Counted from the stretch's first letter, positions 36,681 through 46,900 are shown. The stretch: DNA of 64,000 bases from an uncultured Clostridia bacterium (GCA_944391855.1 CALXVB010000004.1:1-64000); one strand, 5' to 3'. The notes: generated by a model from the sequence alone, not told the origin. Numbers and translations: made by a program.

Positions 36681-38768
36681 TTAATAAGTTGCTGCCATAC
36701 CACTCATTGAAGTACTCATACTTGTAATACCTATAAATACTAGAGGTATAATTAAGTATCCAACAAATATTACAATCATTGGTGCAAAACCTATTCCTCT
36801 ACCTATCATACCTTTCTTAGAAATTAATCTTTCGTTTGATTCTTTTCTACGTGCTTGATAATAGTCTCTTTCCGTATCTAGCTCATCAAATGCATCCGCA
36901 ATAGGTATTTTCTCAACAGCTGCTTGTAAGCTTTCTACAATACGTATAAACTGTTGATATGATACGTCTTCTTTTAATTGTTCTAGTGCTTCCCAAGGTC
37001 CACTTTCATAGTTATTAACACATTTGCTTATTGGCTCTTTGAAGATATTTGCATACCTTTCAAGCCATTCTAGTATAATTTCAACATTTACCCTCTCTAT
37101 TCTCATAAGCATTAGAATAATCGTTTGGAATTGCATTACTTCATCTTCCATTTCTAGTTGTCTCATTTTAGCTTGGAATTTTAGTATCCATATTGGTACA
37201 TTATATGCAATTACTGCAAATACCATTGATAATAGTACTTCAAACCATTGCATATTTTCACTATTTACTAATTGTATTTTTCCTAATACTCTCTCTGCTG
37301 CTACTTGAATTTCATCTGCTGAACTTTCTAGATAATCTTTATTTATTCTTCCTCTTTCCATTTCTCTGACTATATCATCCACTGTAACAGATGTATCTCC
37401 CTTGAAATGTAATATATAGTCATTATCTGATTCCGTTATTGCCATTGCGTCCCTTGTGGCTGCTTCCGACATTTGACCTATAATATCATAGTCTGCCGTC
37501 GGATCTGTATAAACATTTTGAATTACTATATTATGTAAATACATAATTATAATTATGGATGCTATAAATGTAACAATACACAGTAAAATTCTATTTATGT
37601 ATATCCATTCCATTTTATCTTTTGATGCCGCATCCTTCATATCTTGTTGTAATTTCCTGTATTCTTTTGTTCCTTGTTTTGGAATAAATAAGTCTACAAA
37701 TTTCTTTACTATTTTTATTTTATATAATTTTGCTTGCCATGGATTTTCTGTATTTTTTGTATTCATGTTTACAGATCCATTGTCTTTTAACTTTCTTGTA
37801 AGTAAATAACATATAAATGTCATTATTAATATGAATATTTGCATTATCATACCTGCTTTTCCTTGATAGAAAGAAGCAGTAAAGCTAAATTGACCTACAG
37901 CCCAATTCTTTATAGGTTCCATAAATAGTATTGGAACTATTGCGATAAGTGACAAACTTTGGAAAACATAGTCTAGCTTATCTCTTTTTAATATTTCTAG
38001 TTGCATTTCTTGTGTAATATTGTTTAAGTTTTTCAAGTATAATGAAGCCCCATCTACTTTTCTATCACCAAATTCCTTTGTAAGATAAGAAATTCCTGCA
38101 AATTCTTTTAAATATGCATTTGGTGCTATATCATAATATTTTTCAAGTTCACCTTCTGGGTCATTTGAAATAAGTACTTCATATATTTTTTCGGCTTGTC
38201 TTGACATTTCTGGTTGCTCATCATCTTGTGCAACTTGATATATTGCTTCCTCAACCATGTTATATTCATGGTATGCATGTCTAATTTCTGAGAAGAAATT
38301 GATTTGTTGTTTTAATAATTTATTATCTATTTTATCAACCATACCACCTATAATAGTATCTGTTAAAAATACTTCAAATACTAATAGGAAAACCATTAAT
38401 AATGTATTTTGGTTTGTCATCATTACTATTATTATTGTTAGTGGTATTATGATAAGTATTGCATTAGTTAATATTTTTGATGCTTGCTGTCTTGTTAAAT
38501 ATTCATCATCTATATTTATTATTTCAAGTCTTCTTCTTATTTTTAATAAATATCTTTTTATAAATGGTATTTTTAAATATTTAACATATAGCTTTTGATA
38601 TAGTATTTCTTTTGTAAACTTCTTTTCTTCTGTTCCTGCTCTTAGTTTTTGTATTTCCCTTATTCCTGATGCTTGCATTTTTCTTCGAAGCATTAAATAA
38701 GCAAGTACTATAATAACAAAGAGAACTCCTATACCAATTAACATATACATTAATATATCATTAGACAT
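36681..38768 (-). CDS. TadB-TadC-like pilus assembly membrane protein, possibly a fusion
   Basis: At 695 residues it is about twice the size of TadB or TadC. An N-terminal TM helix (7-27) and further membrane helices near 105-140, 265-325, 390-415, 510-530 and 655-680 surround two cytoplasmic helical T2SSF-like regions (about 145-255 and 535-650). It would form the inner-membrane platform worked by the CpaF ATPase. In most Tad systems TadB and TadC are separate genes; here one protein seems to supply both. Confidence 0.75.
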   Translation of the reverse strand: MSNDILMYMLIGIGVLFVIIVLAYLMLRRKMQASGIREIQKLRAGTEEKKFTKEILYQKLYVKYLKIPFIKRYLLKIRRRLEIINIDDEYLTRQQASKILTNAILIIIPLTIIIVMMTNQNTLLMVFLLVFEVFLTDTIIGGMVDKIDNKLLKQQINFFSEIRHAYHEYNMVEEAIYQVAQDDEQPEMSRQAEKIYEVLISNDPEGELEKYYDIAPNAYLKEFAGISYLTKEFGDRKVDGASLYLKNLNNITQEMQLEILKRDKLDYVFQSLSLIAIVPILFMEPIKNWAVGQFSFTASFYQGKAGMIMQIFILIMTFICYLLTRKLKDNGSVNMNTKNTENPWQAKLYKIKIVKKFVDLFIPKQGTKEYRKLQQDMKDAASKDKMEWIYINRILLCIVTFIASIIIIMYLHNIVIQNVYTDPTADYDIIGQMSEAATRDAMAITESDNDYILHFKGDTSVTVDDIVREMERGRINKDYLESSADEIQVAAERVLGKIQLVNSENMQWFEVLLSMVFAVIAYNVPIWILKFQAKMRQLEMEDEVMQFQTIILMLMRIERVNVEIILEWLERYANIFKEPISKCVNNYESGPWEALEQLKEDVSYQQFIRIVESLQAAVEKIPIADAFDELDTERDYYQARRKESNERLISKKGMIGRGIGFAPMIVIFVGYLIIPLVFIGITSMSTSMSGMAATY

Positions 38769-38792
38769 TGATTAAGTAGCACCTCCTTGCTA

Positions 38793-40786
38793 TTATTCTG
38801 TCTTTTTAGGTTTTCTTCCTCTTTTTGTTGTAGTTGTTGTAGCTGGCGCTGTTGCTGTTTCAAATATATCACTATCTGGTATATCTTCTGAATTATCATA
38901 TCTTTTCATTTTTATTCCCCAATTTTTTTCTAGGAATTTATCAAATTCTACTACGTCGGCATCGTCCATGTTATTTCTCATTTCACGAATATTATGTTCT
39001 GAAATAGGGTTTGTAAGTACATATGTACCATCATGATATTCTAGGATATTAACATATTTATACAATTCTTTATTTGTGCTTTTTGTAAAATATATTGTTG
39101 CATTATCCATGAATTTGTCTAATTTTCCTTCTATTGTCTTTTCTTTTCTATGGTCATATGTATATTCATTTTTTTCTTCTACTGGTATACATTCTGTTAC
39201 TCTTTCTATATATCTTCTACCTCTAAAATCTTTTACTAAATGTATATCAAAGTTTAAAACTTGAACAACTTGCTCTTCTGCTGTTTTTTCATTTCTGAAC
39301 ACACCAGCTCTAAGCATTGAGTTACGAAGCGCGGTTACTAAGTCTGGGAATGTTTTAGCATGGTGAGTAAATAATGTAAATTTAGATGCAACCTGTGCTG
39401 ATTGAATCATCCAAGATGCAACCGGGTCTGTAGCAACCTCTCCGGATTATATTAACAGAACCGTCAGTCTTTTTCTGGACATCCAAGCATTCTTGCCCAG
39501 AAACTGTTTCTGTCTCACGCATTGATAAAATATTTCTTGTTGGATATATTTTTCTTAAGTGAAGCTCGAACGCTGTCTCTGTGATACGAAGGTTCATGGT
39601 TTCGTATATATTTTCTATCATAGCCATAAGCATTGTTGTCTTTCCGGCATCCTTGTTCACCAGTAAGTGATATAATTCTTGCACCTTTTACCAAGAATTT
39701 TAATAAATCTATTGTTTCTTCTTTTCCTGGGAAACGAACAATTTGTTCTAGTGTTGCACGTTTTACGTCGAATTTTCTTACGAAAAATGCCCATGTTTCC
39801 GACATACTTGGCCTAACAACAACGACACGAGAACCATCTTTCATTTCATTGATTTTATATCCATTTGTATCAGATAACTGTCCAGGGTTATTGTATTTGT
39901 ATATGTTTTGACATACTCTTTTTAATTCTGCTTCTGTTCCAAATGATAAAAATGCTAAACGTATTGATTTACCAGCATACATAATCCAAATACTGTCACA
40001 TGCACGTGGTACTTTATGTTCTGCTATTTGAGATAAATAATCGCCATCTACTTGTGCAACTTGGCTTAAGAATGATTCTGGAAGTCCAGATACACCTCCT
40101 GAAATACCATCTATATTCATATCTCTTATCTCATCTATACTACTGTATCCTTTATATTTTTGATATATTCTTTGTACTACTACATTTATTTTGTCTTCCA
40201 ATGTTAGTACAAAATTCTCTTTTTCATATATATCATTTATTTCTTCATCTGTTATAACATAGCAAGGTTTTGATTCACCTTCAACATATTTAAGTCTAGC
40301 TAAATCATACTTTTTAATTATTTCTGATAAAGCTTCATATCCAAATTCCTGTTTATACATGTATAGTATAATTTCGAATTTGTCTTGTGCAGTTAAAAGT
40401 GAAGGTATGTCAAATGGAATTGCTTTAGATACGTTTGTTTCGTCTACACCATATTCCTTGTATAATAAGTCATAAATTAACTCTTTTATGTATTTTTTAT
40501 CATTAACATCTCCATAGGTACAACCTTTTAGGGCTCTTTTTAATTCATATTTTTTATTTTTTCTTCTTTTTAGTTCTTCTTCTGAAAGTCCTATATCATA
40601 CAAGTTAATTTTAGTTATTTCATCAAGTCTTTTCTTTATGAACTCTATCATCATATCTAAAGTGTATGTTTTATCATCAATTTCTAAGACGTCTTCTTTT
40701 TGTTCATTTTTTCTTTTCTTTATGAAATTCAATAGTAATGCTATTGCTATTATTACAACAATTACTATTAACAATAAGTTTACCAT
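38793..40786 (-). CDS. cpaF: CpaF/TadA-type pilus assembly ATPase, with two +1 CGGA sites and an N-terminal TM helix
   Basis: A secretion ATPase that powers pilin assembly. The zero frame is broken twice, at CGGA 39643-39646 and 39441-39444 (minus strand). Reading each as one Gly gives a continuous 663-residue protein with Walker A GEQGCGKTT (about 376-384), the LRKIYPTRNILSM segment, IIGEVATDP and TLFTHHAKTF. Without the shifts the protein stops about 44 codons after Walker A. Unusual: a membrane helix at residues 3-20 and a Thr-rich, basic tail (TTTTTKRGRKPKKTE). Either a pseudogene/assembly error or a gene read through the +1 sites. Confidence 0.8.
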
Positions 40787-40807
40787 AGTCTACTCCTTTC
40801 TAAAGGA

Positions 40808-41644
40808 CTATATCTTCATTTGCAATTCCTGTAATTTATATATTATTGCATCATCTGCTCGGTTTGTTTCATTTAAAAATAAATGGTTTCTATCATTTTC
40901 ATCAATATTTTTAAGCTTTAAGAAAAAGTCTATTACCTTTCCTTCTGAACATGCTTCAAAATATAATGTATTGTATGGTATTGCTAAAATTTGGTTTCTT
41001 TCCTTCATATATCTTGTTACATTTTTTATATTATATTTAGAATGTGCATCATATCTTCCCATTAATAGCATTATATTTTTTCTTTTATAGAAGTCGTTGC
41101 TTTCTTTTAATTCTATAAAATCGTTAATTGTCTTTAATCTTTGTGTTAAGTTAACCACTATTATGTCCGATACATTTATTATATCTTCTTCTACTCTTTC
41201 TTCCATTCTTCCGCATAAGTCCACAAAAATCAAGTCATAATACCTATCTGCTATTCTTAATATTTCTGGATATTCCTTGCAAATTTGACTGTATTCATTA
41301 TAGTCTTCTGTATTAGGCGATAATAGTACGTCTAGTCTATCTCTTAATATGGTTTTAGAATAGTTTCTAACTATATCATTACTTGTTTTGTTACTTGCTA
41401 AAACCTTAATTAATCCTTCTACTCCAGAGTCTACACCAATGCTTACTTTTTGGTTTGTTATTATAGGTTTGTTAAGTCTATCCAACTCCCAAAAACAGTT
41501 TTCTAATGTTCGATCTTTAAAATTAGTTGAGACTATTAATATTTTATAACTATGTTCTACAGCCATTTGTGTTGCAACAGCAACCAGTGATAATGTTTGT
41601 CCAGTTTCTTTTCGTTCATTGCTTTTAAAGGTTATTATCGCCAT
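40808..41644 (-). CDS. ParA/TadZ-like protein with degenerate P-loop (278 aa)
   Basis: It has a ParA/MinD-type fold pattern: FKSNERKETGQTLSLVAVATQMA at the position of the deviant Walker A (no KGG..GKT), ILIVSTNFKD for strand 2 and YYDLIFVDLCGRM for Walker B. TadZ/CpaE proteins act as polar localisation factors for Tad pili; several have lost ATPase residues. It lies between a second such gene and cpaF. Confidence 0.7.
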   Translation of the reverse strand: MAIITFKSNERKETGQTLSLVAVATQMAVEHSYKILIVSTNFKDRTLENCFWELDRLNKPIITNQKVSIGVDSGVEGLIKVLASNKTSNDIVRNYSKTILRDRLDVLLSPNTEDYNEYSQICKEYPEILRIADRYYDLIFVDLCGRMEERVEEDIINVSDIIVVNLTQRLKTINDFIELKESNDFYKRKNIMLLMGRYDAHSKYNIKNVTRYMKERNQILAIPYNTLYFEACSEGKVIDFFLKLKNIDENDRNHLFLNETNRADDAIIYKLQELQMKI

Positions 41645-41646
41645 TA

Positions 41647-42345
41647 TTAAACTCCTTTTTCTAATTGTTTAAATATTTTCTTTATTTTTGAATACTCATC
41701 TTGATTTAATATTTGTTCTACTATGTATATTAGTGCTTCTTTATATTGTGCACTTAACTTTTTAAACTTAATCTTTGCTACTCTTTGATTTTCCGCTATA
41801 ACGCTTTGATCTCCTACTTCATATGGGAAATATATTAATTCTTCATTCCATATTATTTTATATCCTAAAGATAAATAGTCTAAGTAGTCATTGTCTTCTT
41901 TACTTGCTGTTTTAGAAAAAAGTACTTTTGTTAAGTTAATTACTTCTGTAAGTCCACTTAATATTTCAAGTCCTTTCTTTAGTGTGTATAAATCAAATCC
42001 TGTAACAAAATAGTTCCTTTCTGAATTATCAATTTCAAAATTCATAAGGCTTGTATATGAATCTATATCAAGTAGCACTATGTCATATGGTAGTTCTGTA
42101 TGTAATGGCATTCCAAGATATTCTTTTATTTCTTCGTAGCTGCAAAATCCTACAGCTACGTCTATTTTTTCAAATTCAGTAATGTACGCTTTAGTAGGCT
42201 TTATAACTGGAACTATATATTTTGCCTTTTGATTAATTGTTGAATCTATTACTAAAACTTTTTTATCTGTTGCTACTAAAATTTTAGCTATGTATAATAT
42301 TAAGTCTATTTTGTCATAACACCCTATAAAGCTTATTCTTCTCAT
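41647..42345 (-). CDS. Second ParA-like protein without P-loop (232 aa)
   Basis: Starts MRRISFIGCYDKIDLILYIA, where a ParA protein would have its P-loop, but only strand-loop-helix geometry remains. KKVLVIDSTINQK and LPYDIVLLDIDSY match the second and third strands. It ends 2 bp before the next ParA-like gene. Probably a non-catalytic partner of that protein in pilus positioning. Confidence 0.6.
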   Translation of the reverse strand: MRRISFIGCYDKIDLILYIAKILVATDKKVLVIDSTINQKAKYIVPVIKPTKAYITEFEKIDVAVGFCSYEEIKEYLGMPLHTELPYDIVLLDIDSYTSLMNFEIDNSERNYFVTGFDLYTLKKGLEILSGLTEVINLTKVLFSKTASKEDNDYLDYLSLGYKIIWNEELIYFPYEVGDQSVIAENQRVAKIKFKKLSAQYKEALIYIVEQILNQDEYSKIKKIFKQLEKGV

Positions 42346-42365
42346 ATTTCCTCCTAAATTTTATT

Positions 42366-43310
42366 CTATCCACCTATTGATTCTATATATAATTCTCTTT
42401 CTTCTTTTAAACTTGTTATTTCATCTTCTGTTTTATCTATTACATTATCTGCTGCATTCTCATTATTTACTGCATTATTTATACCAGGTCTTACTAATGC
42501 ATTATTTGAATTTAATACTGTTAGTAATTCATTTTTAGCTTCTTGAACAATATTTGGGTCTCTTTCTATTAATGCTCTTGTTTCATCATTTGGTACATAT
42601 GTTACTGTTGCAGCCTCTTGAATGCCTGGTTCTACATATCTTGTAGCATATAATTTAGCACCATTCATTTGATATGATTCAACTATAGCACAACTCATCA
42701 TTAAGATTTCTTCTTCTGTTAAATCCATCCAAATACAATTTTCTGAATCTACACCAGCTAATGTAGGTATTGTTACTTCTTTGTGAGATACTACTATTAG
42801 ATTTCTACCATCTGGTGTTCTTAATCTTATATCAATATATTCTCCAGTTTGTAACTGACTTGGCAATGTTATAACATTGTACTCTTCGCTTCTTAAATCG
42901 TCTCTTATTTCTTCTCCTTCATAAGTTAAATCAGTTGTTAAAATAGCACCTGGATTCAAGGCAACTTTTGCTTTAAGTCCTGTTGGGAAAAGTGTACCTG
43001 TACTATCTGCTACTGAATTTCCTTCTGTATCTCTTGTTTGAGCACTATAAAATGTAGATGTATCTGTGGCTACACTTAAATTCACTTCAACGCCTTGAAC
43101 TTTATCAGCAGTTATTTCTGCCCCTGATTCTATTGTATCCACAACAACATAAGCATATACAGTATGTGCTAATGCCTCCTCCATTTCACTATTTAATTTA
43201 GATATTTGTAATATTAAAAATGCTATTATTATCCCTGTTATTAACAATGTTATTAAAATTCCTAATAAAAAAGAATTATTTGCTTTTCTTTGCATTGGAT
43301 TCATTGCCAT
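42366..43310 (-). CDS. cpaB: CpaB/RcpC-like pilus assembly protein
   Basis: A membrane anchor (about 14-34) is followed by a SAF-like region (about 45-125: YVVVDTIESGAEITADKVQGV ... NPGAILTTDL) and an RcpC-type region (QLQTGEYIDIRLRTPDG). In Gram-negative Tad systems CpaB works with the secretin; here there is none, so it presumably acts in the wall. It opens the leftward Tad-like operon. SD AAGGAGG upstream. Confidence 0.8.
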   Translation of the reverse strand: MAMNPMQRKANNSFLLGILITLLITGIIIAFLILQISKLNSEMEEALAHTVYAYVVVDTIESGAEITADKVQGVEVNLSVATDTSTFYSAQTRDTEGNSVADSTGTLFPTGLKAKVALNPGAILTTDLTYEGEEIRDDLRSEEYNVITLPSQLQTGEYIDIRLRTPDGRNLIVVSHKEVTIPTLAGVDSENCIWMDLTEEEILMMSCAIVESYQMNGAKLYATRYVEPGIQEAATVTYVPNDETRALIERDPNIVQEAKNELLTVLNSNNALVRPGINNAVNNENAADNVIDKTEDEITSLKEERELYIESIGG

Positions 43311-43337
43311 AATTTATTCCTCCTTATTTTTGACAAA

Positions 43338-43366
43338 ATACTATTTCATATTTTATTTTACAACAA
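43338..43366 (-). promoter_or_regulatory. Predicted promoter of the Tad-like operon
   Basis: On the minus strand TTGTTG (43361-43366) is followed by 17 bp and TAGTAT (43338-43343), about 28 bp before the cpaB start. A 14-bp stem hairpin (43380-43423) lies upstream. Confidence 0.45.
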
Positions 43367-43418
43367 CATACAAGAAAATACAATAATATTAAGCTTGTTG
43401 TAATAAAAACTTAATATT

Positions 43419-43450
43419 ATTGTAATATTTTTGTAATATTATTGTAATAT
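43419..43450. promoter_or_regulatory. Three phased ATTGTAATAT boxes upstream of the Tad-like operon
   Basis: Boxes at 43419-43428, 43430-43439 and 43441-43450 are spaced exactly 11 bp apart. Related phased boxes lie upstream of rsmD and sepF. Possible operator or curved UP element. Confidence 0.45.
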
Positions 43451-43452
43451 TT

Positions 43453-43863
43453 CTATCTTCTCCTACAAAAGCAACAGTTCTGTCTTCTTTCTGTATTATT
43501 TCTATTGCCTAGAAGTAAAACTGGATTTGTTTGATTTGTAGTAACTGTAAATTGTGCTTGTGCGCCCGTATTAGTGGTTTGAAATTGGTTATTTGAGCAA
43601 CTATTACAATCATTGCAATTATTAATTTTTGTAATTATTTTACATATTGCTCGAGCAATAATTGCAGTTATATATGAAAGAATAGTATACACTATTGCAA
43701 GTATTAGGAAATCGGAACCAACCACAGCATATGTTAAAACTAAATATATAGCAAAAAAAGTTGCAGCCACTAAGCAAGGACATTTTAGTATTTTTAATAA
43801 CACTACTGATAAAATTATAGTCGCAACTGGAAGTGCAAAAAATAATAGTAATAATGTATTCAT
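43453..43863 (-). CDS. Hypothetical membrane protein with Cys-rich tail (136 aa)
   Basis: Three hydrophobic helices (about 1-22, 27-50 and 52-75) are followed by a polar tail with CNDCNSC and a terminal CCFCRRR. The Cys clusters might bind metal. The family is not recognised. It lies alone between the Tad operon promoter and truA on the same strand, with SD AAAGGAG. Confidence 0.55.
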   Translation of the reverse strand: MNTLLLLFFALPVATIILSVVLLKILKCPCLVAATFFAIYLVLTYAVVGSDFLILAIVYTILSYITAIIARAICKIITKINNCNDCNSCSNNQFQTTNTGAQAQFTVTTNQTNPVLLLGNRNNTERRQNCCFCRRR

Positions 43864-43952
43864 AAATTTTCTCCTTTTAATATACTGTTTTAATATATTT
43901 TATGTTGATACATTATTATTTGTTACTTGATAGAAATTATATTAAATATATA

Positions 43953-44006
43953 GCGATTCTTTTTATAATTTATAAAGACTTCAATATAAATTATAAAAAG
44001 AATCGC
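43953..44006 (-). terminator. Long AT-rich hairpin after truA
   Basis: Perfect 22-bp arms (43953-43974 and 43985-44006), beginning GCGATTCTTTTTATAATTTA, flank a 10-nt loop. It follows the restored truA stop by about 20 bp and probably ends that transcript. Confidence 0.65.
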
Positions 44007-44026
44007 TCTTAATTATTAAAATATAT

Positions 44027-44765
44027 TTAATCATAATCGACTTTGATTAACATTAATCCATGTGCTGGTAAAGTTTTGCCTGCTTTAGTTCTGTCTTTGC
44101 TTTCAATTATTTTAGGAATATCATCTGCTTTTATTTTTCCGAAGTCCAACGTCTACTAAAGTTCCTGCTATTATTCTTACCATATTGTATAAAAATCCAT
44201 TTCCAGTTAAATCTATTCCTATTTTATCTTCTTCTGATATTATATTAGATGAATATATCGTCCTAACGCTGCTTTTACTGCTAGTTCCACTTGATTTAAA
44301 TGCCTTAAAGTCGTGTTCTCCTTCAAAATATTTTATAGCTTTTTTCATTTCTTCTACATTTAACTTTACTGGCATATGGTACACGAGGTTCCTATAAATT
44401 GCTGTTCCATATTTTGAATTGTCTATTACATATCTATATGTTTTCTTTTTACAATTAAATCTACTATGAAAGTTTTCTTCTACTTCTTCAGCAGATTTTA
44501 TTCGTATAGAATTTTTTACCTGTGAATTTATTGCTATTGGTATTTTTTCTATATCAATATTAGAATTCGTCTTAAAATTAGCCACTTGTCCAAGTGCATG
44601 AACCCCTGCATCAGTTCTTCCTGATGCAATAAGGTCTACTTTTTCTTTTGTAACATTTTCTATTGCTCTTTCTATTTCACCTTGAATATTTAATTTATTT
44701 GGTTGTTTTTGCCAGCCATTAAAATCTTTTCCATCATATTCTATAACTAACTTAATATTTCTCAT
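44027..44765 (-). CDS. truA: tRNA pseudouridine synthase A, with a +1 CGGA site near the C-terminus
   Basis: TruA makes pseudouridines 38-40 in the tRNA anticodon arm. The catalytic Asp is in [14 protein letters not shown], followed by FKAFKSSG and [19 protein letters not shown]. The zero frame ends at 44121 with a nonsense tail. Reading CGGA (44138-44141, minus strand) as one Gly continues the family C-terminus: [25 protein letters not shown] and VDYD, stop at 44027-44029, 245 residues, a normal length. The restored GxGK is the family motif. Confidence 0.9.
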
Positions 44766-44768
44766 TTT

Positions 44769-45713
44769 CTATTCCTTATTTGTAGTTTCTTTTTTATTAT
44801 CTTCTGTTTCTTTGTTTTCACTCTTTTTGATTTTTACTTTTTTGGTTCTATTCTTCTTTGATTGCTCATTTCCAAATTTCTTTGTTACTAAATTTTTTAT
44901 AAGGATATTTTTTAAAGCCTCTTCCTTTAAATCTACTATTAAATTACCATCTTTTGCGATTGATATTTTACTTGTTTCTTCTGATATAACTATAGCAATA
45001 GCATCAGTTTCCCTTGATATCCCTATGGCTGCTCTATGTCTTGTTCCGAGTCCTTTTGATATGTGATTATCATCTGACAATGGTAATATACAAGCTGCTG
45101 CTGCAATTTTATTTTTACTTATTATAACCGCACCATCATGTAAAGGTGTTTTAGGCTCAAAGAGATTTACTAATAGCTGTGGAGATACTTCTGCATCTAT
45201 TTTTACTCCTGTATCCATTATATCATTTAATTGTATATCTCTTTCTAATACAATTAAACCTCCAACTTTATTATTAGACAGCTCTTTTGCGGCTATTACA
45301 ACTTTATATATATCTTCTTTAGTTTTAGTTTCTAAACTTTTTTCAAGTCCTATTCCAAAAAATTTAGTAAATTTATTTGTTCCTAATTGTTCTAGCATCC
45401 TTCTCAATTCTGGTTGGAATATAACCATTAAAGCAATTACACCATATGTAGTAAATATTGTTAAAAACCAGTTTAATATTCTAAATTCAAATATTCCACT
45501 TAATATTGTTACAAATACTATTAGCACAATTCCTTTTAAAAGTTGCCATACTCTTGAACTTCTTGCAGATTTTATAAATTTATATGCTATGTATCCAACA
45601 ATAAGGATATCTAATATAAATATTATTAACTTAAATGGGTTATTTGAAATATCTACAACATATTCTGTTATACTTGTCCAAAATCTATTTATGTTTAATG
45701 AAAAAACATCCAT
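44769..45713 (-). CDS. cdaA: Diadenylate cyclase CdaA
   Basis: A membrane c-di-AMP synthase. Three N-terminal membrane helices (about 25-100) are followed by a DAC domain with PLHDGAVII and GTRHRAAIG, the catalytic and substrate motifs, and a Lys/Glu-rich tail. In most Firmicutes cdaA is followed by cdaR and glmM; here the upstream gene is a 45-residue protein and truA follows, so the usual partner is missing nearby. Confidence 0.93.
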   Translation of the reverse strand: MDVFSLNINRFWTSITEYVVDISNNPFKLIIFILDILIVGYIAYKFIKSARSSRVWQLLKGIVLIVFVTILSGIFEFRILNWFLTIFTTYGVIALMVIFQPELRRMLEQLGTNKFTKFFGIGLEKSLETKTKEDIYKVVIAAKELSNNKVGGLIVLERDIQLNDIMDTGVKIDAEVSPQLLVNLFEPKTPLHDGAVIISKNKIAAAACILPLSDDNHISKGLGTRHRAAIGISRETDAIAIVISEETSKISIAKDGNLIVDLKEEALKNILIKNLVTKKFGNEQSKKNRTKKVKIKKSENKETEDNKKETTNKE

Positions 45714-45730
45714 ATACTTTCCTCTTTTTA

Positions 45731-45868
45731 TTACATACTTATTAAATAATATATTAGTGATGAAGCTACTGCAAGTACCATTAATACTGCAAGTATTGCA
45801 GCAACTATTCTTGTTGCAATTTTACCCATATCTCTTCTATTTTTTTGCTTTTTATTTGTTTTTTTCAT
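45731..45868 (-). CDS. Small single-TM protein (45 aa) upstream of cdaA
   Basis: The frame from ATG 45868 (SD AGAGG, 9 nt spacing) encodes a Lys/Arg-rich start (MKKTNKKQKNRRDMGK) and one hydrophobic helix ending YYLISM. It resembles the DUF4044-like small membrane proteins in general design. It lies 17 bp before cdaA on the same strand and could be coexpressed with it. Confidence 0.5.
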   Translation of the reverse strand: MKKTNKKQKNRRDMGKIATRIVAAILAVLMVLAVASSLIYYLISM

Positions 45869-45925
45869 TTTTCTAAGCCTCTTTATTTTATTTAGGTTTT
45901 ATTTATAGGGTTTCCTATAACCTTT

Positions 45926-46900
45926 TTAATAATATAGATTTGAGAATAATGAAGTTAAGTCAAATGGTGCTATTGTTTTTGGTGCACCATAATCTACTCC
46001 ATAAGTTTCTACTGTTATGCTTTTTATAACTGGTTCTTCTTTTGGAGTATCAGACAAAATTTCATTTCCATCTTCATCCTTTGGTTTTTCATAATCTTCA
46101 TCTACTTCTTCATCTCTATAATATACTTCTACATTAGCAACTTTATCTACTACGTCCATTCCTTCTATAACTTTTCCAAAAGGTGCATATATTCCATCTA
46201 ATTGTGTGTTATCTGCTGACATTATAAAAAATTGGCATCCTGCTGAATTATATCCTTCTTCTATATAACCATATGTGCTGTAGTCGCTTCTAGCCATTGA
46301 TATAATGCCTTTTTCGTGCTTTATGTTATTATCATTATCTCCATTTGCTATAAATTCACCTTTTATATTGTATTCAGTATTTAGAAAGTCCTCAAACTCT
46401 GAATTTACGTTTTTATCTTCATCCGAATTATTTTTCTCATATTCTTTTTTATACTTCTTGAAAGCAGAATATGAATCTATTGCAGTATCATCATCTAGTG
46501 TATACTCTCCATCATAATACTCGTCTAGTATTTCTTCAAATAATTTTTTGCTATTTAGGACTTCATCTAAATCATATATATCTTCAAGTAGAGGAGATGC
46601 TGAAGTATCTCCATTTCTTGTGCCACCTTGTATAACGAAATTTGGCATTGTCCTATGGAAAGTAGTTCCATCATAAAAACCTCTATTTGCTAATCTTATG
46701 AAATTTGCAACAGTATTTGGTGCTTTATCTGGATATAATTCTACTTTTATAGTTCCATAATTTTCTATTTCTATAGTTGCCACTGGATTTGGTATATCTA
46801 ATGTCATTTTTTTATATATTCCATAGCTTGCAAAAGCAATGCCTGCTACAACTAAAATAATCCCTATTATTAATAAAACTCTAACTCCTATTTTGTTCAT
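45926..46900 (-). CDS. Membrane-anchored cyclophilin-type peptidyl-prolyl isomerase
   Basis: An N-terminal anchor (about 7-28) is followed by a cyclophilin domain: [30 protein letters not shown] and the C-terminal half [13 protein letters not shown]...[15 protein letters not shown]. Between the two halves is an acidic insertion (about 120-180, rich in Asp/Glu/Asn). It is probably an extracytoplasmic foldase. The 324-residue length exceeds the usual 170-200 because of this insertion and the anchor. Confidence 0.9.
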   Translation of the reverse strand: MNKIGVRVLLIIGIILVVAGIAFASYGIYKKMTLDIPNPVATIEIENYGTIKVELYPDKAPNTVANFIRLANRGFYDGTTFHRTMPNFVIQGGTRNGDTSASPLLEDIYDLDEVLNSKKLFEEILDEYYDGEYTLDDDTAIDSYSAFKKYKKEYEKNNSDEDKNVNSEFEDFLNTEYNIKGEFIANGDNDNNIKHEKGIISMARSDYSTYGYIEEGYNSAGCQFFIMSADNTQLDGIYAPFGKVIEGMDVVDKVANVEVYYRDEEVDEDYEKPKDEDGNEILSDTPKEEPVIKSITVETYGVDYGAPKTIAPFDLTSLFSNLYY

